From: Arthrobacter cavernae | GTDB lineage: Bacteria > Actinomycetota > Actinomycetes > Actinomycetales > Micrococcaceae | Reading direction: 5' to 3' | DNA: 64,000 bases | Assembly: GCF_017368795.1 (NCBI RefSeq) | Contig: NZ_JAFNLL010000014.1 | Span: 58,167-122,166 of the forward strand | Part shown: positions 45,885-53,059 of the stretch, piece by piece | Layout of the letters: each line of letters opens with the position of its first letter | How positions within the stretch are numbered: position 1 is the stretch's first letter | Notes under the pieces: generated by a model | The model's database searches: none | The model's input: only the letters and a program-made list of their open reading frames with translations | What the model was told of the DNA's origin: nothing | Program-made: the position numbers and the translations under genes

Positions 45885-46367
45885 CTACGCCCGGCGGTAG
45901 TCGGCGAGGGTCTCGTCCGCCACGTCTTCAAGGTTCACCACGAGGTTCTCCGGCGTGCGGGCGGTCAGCCACACGAGCTCCTCCGTGACGGACATGTTGG
46001 CCTCGACGTGAGGCATGAACGGCGGGACGAAGACCCAGTCGCCGGCCTTCATGTCGATGAATTCCGCGTAGTTCTCGCCGAAGTAGATGCGTCCGTGGCC
46101 GCGGAGCACGTAGCCGCCGGTTTCCGCCTCGCCGTGGTGGTGCGGCAGCGATCGGTAGCCGGGGGTGTTGGAGACCTGGCCGAACCAGATCTTCGTTGCC
46201 GGGGTGTGCTGGATGCTGATTCCCGAGACACGGATGCAGTCGCCGGACTGGGCGGTGTTGGTGTCTTCGGCACCAGCCCGGGTTACGACAGGCACAACCT
46301 TGCCGTCAGCCTGGGCGTAGATGGAGTTGTCACCTTCGAGGCGGTATTCGGTAGCGGTCTGGCTCAT
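45885..46367 (-). CDS. single-domain cupin, candidate ring-cleavage dioxygenase
   Basis: The 160-residue cupin keeps all four metal ligands. Motif 1 is GYRSLPHHHGEAE and motif 2 is GDWVFVPPFMPHVEAN, so it probably binds Fe or Mn. In an operon that makes a 5-hydroxy-2-substituted benzoate and encodes an FAH-type hydrolase, it is the only candidate for a ring-opening dioxygenase. Typical gentisate dioxygenases are bicupins of about 350 residues, so this would be an unusual small version. A non-catalytic or isomerase role is also possible. Confidence 0.78.
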   Translation of the reverse strand: MSQTATEYRLEGDNSIYAQADGKVVPVVTRAGAEDTNTAQSGDCIRVSGISIQHTPATKIWFGQVSNTPGYRSLPHHHGEAETGGYVLRGHGRIYFGENYAEFIDMKAGDWVFVPPFMPHVEANMSVTEELVWLTARTPENLVVNLEDVADETLADYRRA

Positions 46368-46393
46368 TGTTCTCTCCCTTGGAGTGGTTGGGT

Positions 46394-47257
46394 CTAAGCG
46401 TTGGCGGGGACGGGGGCGTGGATCCGGAACTGGTTCTCAAGCCGGCCGATTCCATCGATCTCGGTGGCGAGGACGTCGCCGTCGTTCAGGAAGCGCGGGG
46501 GAGTCATACCCATCCCGACGCCGCCGGGCGTGCCGGTGAGGACCAGGTCCCCCGGGCGCAGGATGGTGAACTGCGAGATATAGGACAGGAGCCGTGCGGG
46601 GCCGAACACCAGGGTGCCCGTGTTCCCCGACTGCACCAGCTCGCCGTTGACGTAGCCGCGAACCTCGAAGTCGCCGTCGACGTTGTCCGCGGTCACCATG
46701 ACCGGTCCCACGGGGGTTGTCGCGTCGAAGGCCTTGCCTTGGAACCACTGCAGGGTGCGGCTCTGCCAATCGCGCATGGAGACGTCGTTGGCGACGGTGT
46801 ATCCGGCGATTGCCTGCTGCGCCTCGTCTTCGTCAGCCCGGAACAGCTCCGAGCCGACGACGACGGCCAGCTCGGCTTCCCAATCGACCCGCGCGCTGCC
46901 GTGGACTTCGATCGTGTCGGCCGGGCCGGTCAGGGTGTCCGCGTACTTGGCGAAGAGCGTGGGGTGTTCGGGCAGCTCGCGGCCCATCTCTTGGATGTGG
47001 TCGCCGTAGTTCAGCCCGCAGCAGATGACCTTGCCGGCCCGCGGCAGCAATGGTGCCAACTCGGCAGCGGAGACGGAAACGATGCGGGAGTCCGGTGCGG
47101 CCGCGGCCGCGGCCGTTGCCTGGACGATTGCGCGCCAGTCCGGATCGGCGAGCAGCGCTCCGACGTCGGTGGCCGGCAGCGGCAAGTAAGTGTCGGCGCC
47201 CATGGCGAGCGCCGCCGTCGTGCCGTTCTCGCCCGTCCGCAAGGTGGCCAGTTTCAT
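46394..47257 (-). CDS. fumarylacetoacetate-hydrolase-family enzyme (acylpyruvase type)
   Basis: The 287-residue protein has the FAH core: ICCGLNYGDHIQEMGRELPEHPTLFAKYADTLTGPADTI, then the metal-binding VDWEAELAVVVG and GYTVANDVSMRDWQSRTLQWFQGKAFDATTPVGPVMVT, and VLTGTPGGVGMG. FAH-family acylpyruvate hydrolases split ring-cleavage products such as fumarylpyruvate. It is first in the leftward operon; the promoter region at about 47260-47310 carries the shared TTACGATCGTCA element. Confidence 0.88.
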   Translation of the reverse strand: MKLATLRTGENGTTAALAMGADTYLPLPATDVGALLADPDWRAIVQATAAAAAAPDSRIVSVSAAELAPLLPRAGKVICCGLNYGDHIQEMGRELPEHPTLFAKYADTLTGPADTIEVHGSARVDWEAELAVVVGSELFRADEDEAQQAIAGYTVANDVSMRDWQSRTLQWFQGKAFDATTPVGPVMVTADNVDGDFEVRGYVNGELVQSGNTGTLVFGPARLLSYISQFTILRPGDLVLTGTPGGVGMGMTPPRFLNDGDVLATEIDGIGRLENQFRIHAPVPANA

Positions 47258-47277
47258 GCGTTGTGTCCCTTCGAATT

Positions 47278-47312
47278 GGATATGTCGACTTTTTTACGAT
47301 CGTCACATATCC
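47278..47312. promoter_or_regulatory. shared operator, site A
   Basis: GGATATGT (47278-47285) and ACATATCC (47305-47312) form an inverted repeat, with TTACGATCGTCA (47294-47305) between them. It lies between the divergent FAH operon and Rid gene. The core GATCGTCA recurs at 50286 and 55308 in two other intergenic regions. Confidence 0.65.
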
Positions 47313-47389
47313 TCAACGTAGCACGACAGAAAAGATCTGCACAGAGGTTTTTCGAAGTTTTCGCAGTCGCCACCACGAGGAGGAACAGC

Positions 47390-47788
47390 ATGAGCCACAA
47401 GACCATCAATCCGGAGTCGCTCCCGAAGCCGTCCGGCTTTGCACACGGCATGCTTGCCGGAAACACTGTGTTCCTGGGAGGGCAGACGGCCCTGGACAAG
47501 AACATGAACATCGTCCCCGGCGGCATTGTTGAACAGTTCACGCAGGCGTTTTCAAACGTCCTGACCACGCTGCGGGAGGCCGGCGGGCAGCCCGAGGACC
47601 TGGTCAGCGTGACCATCTACCTCACGGACGTGGACGACTACATGGCGAACGGACGCGAAATCGGCCGGATCTGGCGTGAGATGGCTGGTTCGGAGTACCC
47701 GGCAATGGCCGGCATCGGCGTCAGCCGGTTGTGGCAGAAGGAAGCCCTGATCGAGATCCAGGGCATCGCGGTGATTCCGGAGGGCTAA
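47390..47788 (+). CDS. Rid-family protein (YjgF/YER057c/UK114)
   Basis: The 132-residue Rid-fold protein has HGMLAGNTVFLGGQTALDKNMNIVPGGIVEQFTQAFSNVLTTLREAGGQPEDLVSVTIYLTDVDDY and WQKEALIEIQGIAVI. RidA proteins hydrolyse enamine/imine intermediates and need an Arg near the end (PARS in E. coli RidA). Here that place reads PAMA, so Arg appears to be Met, as in the uncharacterised Rid4-7 groups. The ribosome site is strong (GAGGAGGAACAGC). It is divergent from the FAH operon. Confidence 0.85.
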   Translation: MSHKTINPESLPKPSGFAHGMLAGNTVFLGGQTALDKNMNIVPGGIVEQFTQAFSNVLTTLREAGGQPEDLVSVTIYLTDVDDYMANGREIGRIWREMAGSEYPAMAGIGVSRLWQKEALIEIQGIAVIPEG

Positions 47789-47819
47789 AGCGCCACTGAA
47801 GGTGAAGAGGCTGGACTCC

Positions 47820-47854
47820 AAAAGGGCCGGCCGCTTGTTGCGGCCGGCCCTTTT
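47820..47854. terminator. bidirectional intrinsic terminator
   Basis: A perfect 15-bp stem (47820-47834 with 47840-47854, loop TTGTT) has AAAA at one foot and TTTT at the other. It lies between the convergent Rid and PaaX-type genes and can serve both. Confidence 0.9.
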
Positions 47855-47873
47855 CGCCCTACTGGGTCGCTTC

Positions 47874-47921
47874 GGTGCTACGGTGCTACGGTGCTACGGT
47901 GCTACGGTGCTACGGTGCTAC
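47874..47921 (+). repeat. 8-bp tandem repeat, 6 copies
   Basis: GGTGCTAC is repeated six times exactly (47874-47921), overlapping the last codons and stop of the PaaX-type gene. Because the stop occurs within the first copies read, changes in copy number beyond it would not alter the protein. Confidence 0.95.
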
Positions 47922-48794
47922 GAGGTCAACGTGGCCGTGGATGAGTTCGCGGGCATGGGCCGCCGCGAGGGGCGCGGCTAGCCGGTGCACCGCCTGGAAG
48001 GTCTTCCGGACCGCCGGGCCCTTCCAGTCTTCAGGCAGGTATTCCAGCGGCAGGTTCGGGTCCCGGTACGGGAAGCGGCGCCACACCGTCAGCATGGGGA
48101 CGTAGTAGCGGAACGCGTCGCGGCGCAGCTCGGCCGTCGATTCGGCCAGGGCGGCCTCGGGATCGTCGCCGACCAGCCCGGACCACAGCTCCCCGGCGCC
48201 CTCATAGAGGTCCAGGAACTCCGCGAACTGCTCGTCGATGGCTTTCAGGTCCCACCACTCGGCGATCTTCGGCCGCATGGGCCCGTCAAACAGGTAGTCG
48301 CCCCGGAAGAAGTCCACGAACTGGGTGAGGCCGCGCGTGGTGAGCCGCTCGCGGGTCTGCTCCAGGATCTGGGCCGGAGCTATCCAGACGCCCGAGGCCA
48401 CAGAACCGAAGCCCAGCCCGGACAGTTCGGAGCGCAGCTGGTGCCGCCGGTTCCGCATGGATTCCGGTACCGAGAAGACGGCCAGAACCCAGGCGTCCAG
48501 CGGGGTGGCCCGCTCCGGCGCGAAGATCCTGCGGTCACCCTCCCGGAAGACGTCAAGGACTGTGTCGGAGAGTTCGTACTTGGCAACGCCGTCCTGGCGG
48601 ATGCTCTTGAGGACACCTTTGGCCTTCAGCCGGGAGACGGAGGACCTGACTCCGGGGGCGTCGTAACCGAGGGAACCCAGCATGGATATCAGCACGGATA
48701 CCGGAAGCGCGTCGCCCGAGCTGCGGCCGTAGAGCCCGTAGATCGTGACAATGAGCTGCTGGTGGCGCACCGGTGGTGCGGGGGCGGCCAACAT
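47910..48794 (-). CDS. PaaX-family transcriptional repressor
   Basis: The 294-residue regulator has the PaaX N-terminal winged helix (QLIVTIYGLYGRSSGDALPVSVLISMLGSLGYDAPGVRSSVSRLKAKGVLKSIRQDGVAKYELSD), a central domain (DAWVLAVFSVPESMRNRRHQLRSELSGLGFGSVASGVWIAP) and the C-terminal PaaX_C helix bundle. PaaX proteins repress aromatic-CoA pathways and are released by an aryl-CoA. ATG 48794 with GAGGAT upstream is preferred over a start 43 codons earlier. It lies in the middle of the aromatic cluster and is the best candidate to bind the shared TGACGATCGTCA sites. Confidence 0.88.
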   Translation of the reverse strand: MLAAPAPPVRHQQLIVTIYGLYGRSSGDALPVSVLISMLGSLGYDAPGVRSSVSRLKAKGVLKSIRQDGVAKYELSDTVLDVFREGDRRIFAPERATPLDAWVLAVFSVPESMRNRRHQLRSELSGLGFGSVASGVWIAPAQILEQTRERLTTRGLTQFVDFFRGDYLFDGPMRPKIAEWWDLKAIDEQFAEFLDLYEGAGELWSGLVGDDPEAALAESTAELRRDAFRYYVPMLTVWRRFPYRDPNLPLEYLPEDWKGPAVRKTFQAVHRLAAPLAAAHARELIHGHVDLVAP

Positions 48795-48926
48795 GGGTGG
48801 ATCCTCGTTTCTGCGCCAAGGGTGAAGGCAACAATCGTTTTCATCATAGGGGCGGGAGCCGCCTGGCTCTGCGATGAGCCCGACGGCGGCGCCCGCTCCC
48901 GGCGCTTCGGCGAAGGTCCTCAACCC

Positions 48927-49682
48927 TTAGCGTGTGGTCTGCCCGGCCATCCATGCCGCTGCCGCCGGCCAATGGGACGCCGACGGATCGATCGCCGTGA
49001 CATGGTCCAGGCCCGGAACTTCCCGGTATTCGACCACATCACCGGCGGCGCGGGCCATCCCCACGAAGCCCCGGCTGTGGTCCACGGGAACGCGCGAATC
49101 GACGTCGCCGTGGACGACCAGGACCGGACGGCCCAAGGGCAGCTGCCGGACCGGAGACGCTGCGGCATATTCGGATGGCAACTCGGCGGCGCGGGCGCCC
49201 ATGAAGGCCACGGCGGCGTCCTCGCCGAGCCGTTCGTCGTCGGTCCTGGAAACATCAGTCACCGGGGCCAGCGCGACGACGGCGTCCGCTGCCGCAGAGT
49301 TCAAGAGGGCCAGCTGGCCGCCCACCGAATGCCCCACGGAGATGAACGGAACCACGCCGTTCCATTCCCGCCAGTGTTCCCGGACTAGGGTCATCGCCTC
49401 CTCCACGTCCCGGCCGGTGGTCGGCCAGCCTCCACCGTTGCCCATCCTGCGGTACTCGACGTTGGCCACGGCCATCCCGCGGCCAAGCGCATCGGCCACC
49501 AGGAGGTCCATCAGCGAGAGGTCGAAACGGTCGCGCCAATAGCCACCATGGATCAGGACCGCGACGGCGACGGGACGTTCCGCCTCCGTGGGCAGGTAAA
49601 AGTCCACGAACTGCGGTTCCGCGGCTCCGTAGGCAATCCGCTGGCCGGTCGTTCGTGACGGTTCCGGGGGTGCCGATGTCAT
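48927..49682 (-). CDS. alpha/beta hydrolase, kynurenine-formamidase-like
   Basis: The 251-residue hydrolase has the oxyanion motif LIHGGYWRD, the nucleophile elbow SVGHSVGGQLALL (Ser in GHSVG), and a late His in GLDHVTAID. The HGGYW motif is typical of BNA7-type kynurenine formamidases and related esterases. The ATG at 49682 has GAGGAGG. It follows the cupin at 49724 by 41 bases in one leftward unit. A role in opening or deformylating an aromatic intermediate is possible; the exact substrate is not known. Confidence 0.82.
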   Translation of the reverse strand: MTSAPPEPSRTTGQRIAYGAAEPQFVDFYLPTEAERPVAVAVLIHGGYWRDRFDLSLMDLLVADALGRGMAVANVEYRRMGNGGGWPTTGRDVEEAMTLVREHWREWNGVVPFISVGHSVGGQLALLNSAAADAVVALAPVTDVSRTDDERLGEDAAVAFMGARAAELPSEYAAASPVRQLPLGRPVLVVHGDVDSRVPVDHSRGFVGMARAAGDVVEYREVPGLDHVTAIDPSASHWPAAAAWMAGQTTR

Positions 49683-49723
49683 GCTTACCTCCTCAGGAGC
49701 GATTGCCGGGCGAGGGCCGGCGG

Positions 49724-50209
49724 CTATGCGCCCGGAACCGAACCCTGCGGCAGGAAGTCCACACCGTGCAGTGCGGAGCGCCGGACAACCTCGTCCGGGT
49801 CCGACAGATTGTGCAGCTGGTCGAACAGCTGGGCGAGCTGGCCGGACGGGCTGACCCAGAAGAGCGCCTTGGCTGCGGCGTCGGCCTTGTTGAAGTAGGC
49901 ATGCGGCAGCCCCATCGGCATCCGGACGGTGTCGCCCGGGCCCGCGGTCATCCATTCGCCGTCGAGGTAGAGGGTGTAGACGCCCTCGAGGACGTAGATG
50001 TGTTCGTCCTGCGTGGGGTGGACGTGGGGCGGAACGCCGGTGCCGGTGGGGTCGAGGGAGAGCCAGGCAAAGCTCGTGGCGCTCTCGACTTTGGAGAGGT
50101 ACGTGTGGCCGAGGACGTTCCAGACCTTGTTGCCCATCGCTTCGCTGGCGAGGGTGATGCCCTTGTGGAGCGGGCCGAGGATGATTTCCTGATCGAGCTG
50201 GGGTTCCAT
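49724..50209 (-). CDS. cupin-domain protein
   Basis: The 161-residue protein has one cupin barrel: GTGVPPHVHPTQDEHIYVLEGVYTLYLDGEWMTAGPGDTVRMPMGLPHAYFN, with His, His, Glu and His metal ligands. It carries a C-terminal helical tail (GQLAQLFDQLHNLSDPDEVVRRSALHGVDFLP). The start at 50209 has AGGAGA. It is first of two leftward genes, divergent from the MBL-fold gene across a region with site B. Enzyme or sensor role is undetermined. Confidence 0.8.
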   Translation of the reverse strand: MEPQLDQEIILGPLHKGITLASEAMGNKVWNVLGHTYLSKVESATSFAWLSLDPTGTGVPPHVHPTQDEHIYVLEGVYTLYLDGEWMTAGPGDTVRMPMGLPHAYFNKADAAAKALFWVSPSGQLAQLFDQLHNLSDPDEVVRRSALHGVDFLPQGSVPGA

Positions 50210-50281
50210 CGTGTCTCCTGACTGAAGTGGGTTGCTGACAGCGCCAGCCTGCCAGATCAGCAACAAAATGTATAGACCCTA

Positions 50282-50293
50282 TTGCGATCGTCA
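50282..50293. promoter_or_regulatory. shared operator, site B
   Basis: TTGCGATCGTCA shares CGATCGTCA with sites A and C. It lies in the AT-rich gap between the cupin and MBL-fold genes, about 75 bases from the cupin start. Confidence 0.6.
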
Positions 50294-50440
50294 AATTAAC
50301 TACATACTCTGTGAGGTGTACCACAGGCCATCCGGATGAGCCGGCGCCGGCAGCCCCATGGCCGGCGCCGCGTCCGAGAGCAGATCCATGCGGGCAGTTC
50401 CGCAATTCGAGCAGTTCCGCAACTACAGTGAGGTAGTTTG

Positions 50441-51526
50441 ATGAACCACAAAATGAAGAAGGGCTTGTCTGTCCATACCCTGGGCACCGGCGGCGGGCCG
50501 ATCGTGTCCAGCAGCCGTGCGGGCACCAGCACGGCCATCCGCGTCGACGACGCCACCTACGTGATCGACGCCGGAATGGGCAGCATCAGGAACTACCGCA
50601 GGCACGCGTCCTGGGGCGAGCTCCGGGGCATTTTCCTGACCCACCACCATTCGGACCACATTTACGACCTCGGTTCGTACCTGCTCACCGGGTGGCAGGT
50701 CCCGGGGGAATCATTCTCCCGCCCGGTGCATGTCTACGGCCCCGGCCAGCCGCCGAGGACACCAGCCCTCGACGCCGAGCATGCCAGACTGGTGGACGCC
50801 CGCACGGCAGGCCGCTCCATGTCCGGGACCAAGGACATTGTGGATTCACTGCTGGACACGGTGTTCGCCTCCGACGTCGTCATCCGGATGGCGGACGAAG
50901 GCCGCTCGGATCCGGGCGAATGGGTCATCGGCCACGATATTGAGATTCCCGCAGAAGCCCAGTCCGACCCCGTGCTAGCCCGGCATCCGGTGATGGAGCC
51001 GTTCGAAATCTACAAGGACGAGCTGGTCCGCGTAACGGCCATTCTGGTGGACCACCGGCTCTGCTTCCCGGCCTTCGGCTTCCGCTTCGACACTCCCTAT
51101 GGCTCGGTGGTGGTGTCCGGGGACACCGCATACTCGGAAAACTGCATTCGGCTGGCCCAGGGGGCGGACATCCTGCTTCACGAGGTCATCGACCTGGACG
51201 CGATTCTGGATACCTTTCCGGACAGCGGGACGCGCGAAGGAATCGCAGTCCACCTGCGCGAATCGCACACGCCCTTTGACGAGGTCGGTAAGGTCGCCCA
51301 GGCCGCCGGCGTCGGCCGTCTCGTGCTGCACCACATCGTCCCCAACGTCCCGGGGGCCGCTGACACAGGCAAGATGGAAACTTTTGCCCGGAAGGACTTT
51401 TCCGGGCCGGTGACGGTAGCCGAGGACAACGACGTCTTCACGGTGCCGCCCTCTCCTGAAAGCTCCGCCGACGTCGAGGGGTGGGCCGCTGTGCCTGAAC
51501 GGCTGACGGCGGAGGTCCAGGCATGA
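50441..51526 (+). CDS. metallo-beta-lactamase-fold hydrolase
   Basis: The 361-residue protein has the MBL motif THHHSDHIYDLGSYL (HxHxDH), the bridging Asp region VVVSGDTAYSENC, and LHHIVPN near the end. It resembles the arylsulfatase/RNase Z-like MBL branch that hydrolyses esters or lactones. It is divergent from the cupin and overlaps the next MFS gene by ATGA. Two further in-frame starts are near; ATG 50441 is preferred (GAGG 9 bases upstream). The substrate is unknown. Confidence 0.84.
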   Translation: MNHKMKKGLSVHTLGTGGGPIVSSSRAGTSTAIRVDDATYVIDAGMGSIRNYRRHASWGELRGIFLTHHHSDHIYDLGSYLLTGWQVPGESFSRPVHVYGPGQPPRTPALDAEHARLVDARTAGRSMSGTKDIVDSLLDTVFASDVVIRMADEGRSDPGEWVIGHDIEIPAEAQSDPVLARHPVMEPFEIYKDELVRVTAILVDHRLCFPAFGFRFDTPYGSVVVSGDTAYSENCIRLAQGADILLHEVIDLDAILDTFPDSGTREGIAVHLRESHTPFDEVGKVAQAAGVGRLVLHHIVPNVPGAADTGKMETFARKDFSGPVTVAEDNDVFTVPPSPESSADVEGWAAVPERLTAEVQA

Positions 51527-52980
51527 GCGCCGAGCGCACGCTCCCACCGCATACCTTGCGGGCGGCCGTCAGCAACCGCCGCATGAACCGCCGGGCATGG
51601 TTGGTCACAGGACTCCTTGTGCTCTTCCAGATCATCAACTTCGCCGACAAAGCCGTGCTGGGGCTGGTGGCCGATTCGGCCATGCGGGATCTGAAGCTGA
51701 CTGCCGGCGAGTTCGGCTTCATCGGCAGCGCCTTCTTCTTCCTCTTCGCGATCGCCGCGGTCCTGGTCGGATTCCTGGCCGGGAAGGTGCCCACCCGCTG
51801 GATCCTCCTGGCCATGGGCATCTCGTGGGCCGTGCTCCAGTTCCCCATGCTGTTCGGCGGCGGCGCAGCCATCCTGCTGGTCACCCGCATCCTGCTGGGT
51901 GGCGCGGAGGGACCGGCCACCCCCATCACCCTCCAGCACGTCCACGGCTGGTTCTCGGCCAAGGAGCGCGGCCTCCCCAGTTCGATGGTCGCCGTCGGGT
52001 CCACCCTGGGTCCCATCATCGCTGCCCCGGTCCTGGCGGCCATCATCGCGCACCCGGACCTCGGGTGGCGCTGGGCCTTCGGCTTCTTGGGCATTGTCGG
52101 GCTTGTCTGGTCCGTTTTGTGGTTCCTGATGGGCCGCGAAGGGCCGCACAGCCACACCGCCAAGAAGACCCGCGCCGCAGCCGGGCCGGCCGCAGAAGCC
52201 AGCGACGCCGACGCTGCGGACGCCGACGCCCGGCCCGCCAAGGAAGCCGCCAGCATTACCGAGCGCGCCGACATGCTCAAGCTCGTTCCCATCCGGGCCG
52301 TCCTCGGCTCGAAGATGTTCATCGTTGCCGTCCTGGCCGGCGCTGGCTGCTTCTGGACGCAGGGATTCCTGACAACGTGGTCGCCCAAGTATCTTGCGGC
52401 TGTCGTTTCGCTTCCGCCGGCAACGATCGGCCTGGTCTCGACATTCCCCTGGATCCTGGGCGCACTGGCACTGCTGGTCCTCGGCTATTCCTCGCGGTTC
52501 CTGATGCGCCGCGGCGTCACCGTTCGCTGGGCCCTTGGGGCGCTGTTCGGAGCGACCCTGCTGGTTTCCGGCATCTGCTTCCTGGTGCTCCCGAACGTAT
52601 CGGGCGGGGTTGCGGTGGCGGTCATGACAGTCGGCGCAGGCCTGGCCATGATCTACCCGTTGGCGCCGACGGCTGTGGCGTTCTGTGTCGGTTCGAAGCA
52701 GCGCGCGGCCATCATGGCCACGCTGACGGGCCTGGCGTCGATCGGCGGCGTGGTGGCCCCCGCCATGGTGGGCGCGCTGATGGACAAGTCCGGCTACATC
52801 CCGGCCCCAAAGGGCGTGCGCGAGAGCGCCGAAATGGCGGCACGGCTGGCGGACGGCATGAACAGCTCGTTCGGTTCGATCGGCCTCTACCTCGTGGTCG
52901 TCGGCATCATCTGCGTGCTGTTTCTCAACCCGGACCGCACGGCGAGTTCGCTGCAGAAGAAGTTCGTCTTCAACGGCTGA
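51523..52980 (+). CDS. MFS transporter, anion:cation symporter type
   Basis: The 485-residue carrier has 12 membrane segments and a long central loop (Ala/Asp-rich, about residues 205-245). The N-terminus (FQIINFADKAVLGLVADSAMRDLKLTAGEFGFIGSAFFFLFAI) is typical of the ACS family (phthalate, glucarate and other organic anions). It overlaps the MBL gene by four bases, and so should import that enzyme's substrate or a precursor. A large hairpin follows. Confidence 0.87.
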   Translation: MSAERTLPPHTLRAAVSNRRMNRRAWLVTGLLVLFQIINFADKAVLGLVADSAMRDLKLTAGEFGFIGSAFFFLFAIAAVLVGFLAGKVPTRWILLAMGISWAVLQFPMLFGGGAAILLVTRILLGGAEGPATPITLQHVHGWFSAKERGLPSSMVAVGSTLGPIIAAPVLAAIIAHPDLGWRWAFGFLGIVGLVWSVLWFLMGREGPHSHTAKKTRAAAGPAAEASDADAADADARPAKEAASITERADMLKLVPIRAVLGSKMFIVAVLAGAGCFWTQGFLTTWSPKYLAAVVSLPPATIGLVSTFPWILGALALLVLGYSSRFLMRRGVTVRWALGALFGATLLVSGICFLVLPNVSGGVAVAVMTVGAGLAMIYPLAPTAVAFCVGSKQRAAIMATLTGLASIGGVVAPAMVGALMDKSGYIPAPKGVRESAEMAARLADGMNSSFGSIGLYLVVVGIICVLFLNPDRTASSLQKKFVFNG

Positions 52981-52988
52981 CGGCATTC

Positions 52989-53040
52989 AACGCCAAGGGG
53001 GCCAGCCGGGATGCGTGTCCCGCCTGGCCCCCTTGGCGTT
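52989..53040. terminator. bidirectional hairpin terminator
   Basis: A perfect 17-bp stem (52989-53005 with 53024-53040) with a smaller CGGGA/TCCCG inner stem lies between the convergent MFS and ThDP-enzyme genes. Confidence 0.85.
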
Positions 53041-53059
53041 GCGGAGGCAACGCCGCCCG

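Noticed and set aside
45885..46367. Calling the small cupin a gentisate 1,2-dioxygenase outright
   Set aside because: Known enzymes are bicupins twice this size; the metal ligands support only a candidate assignment.
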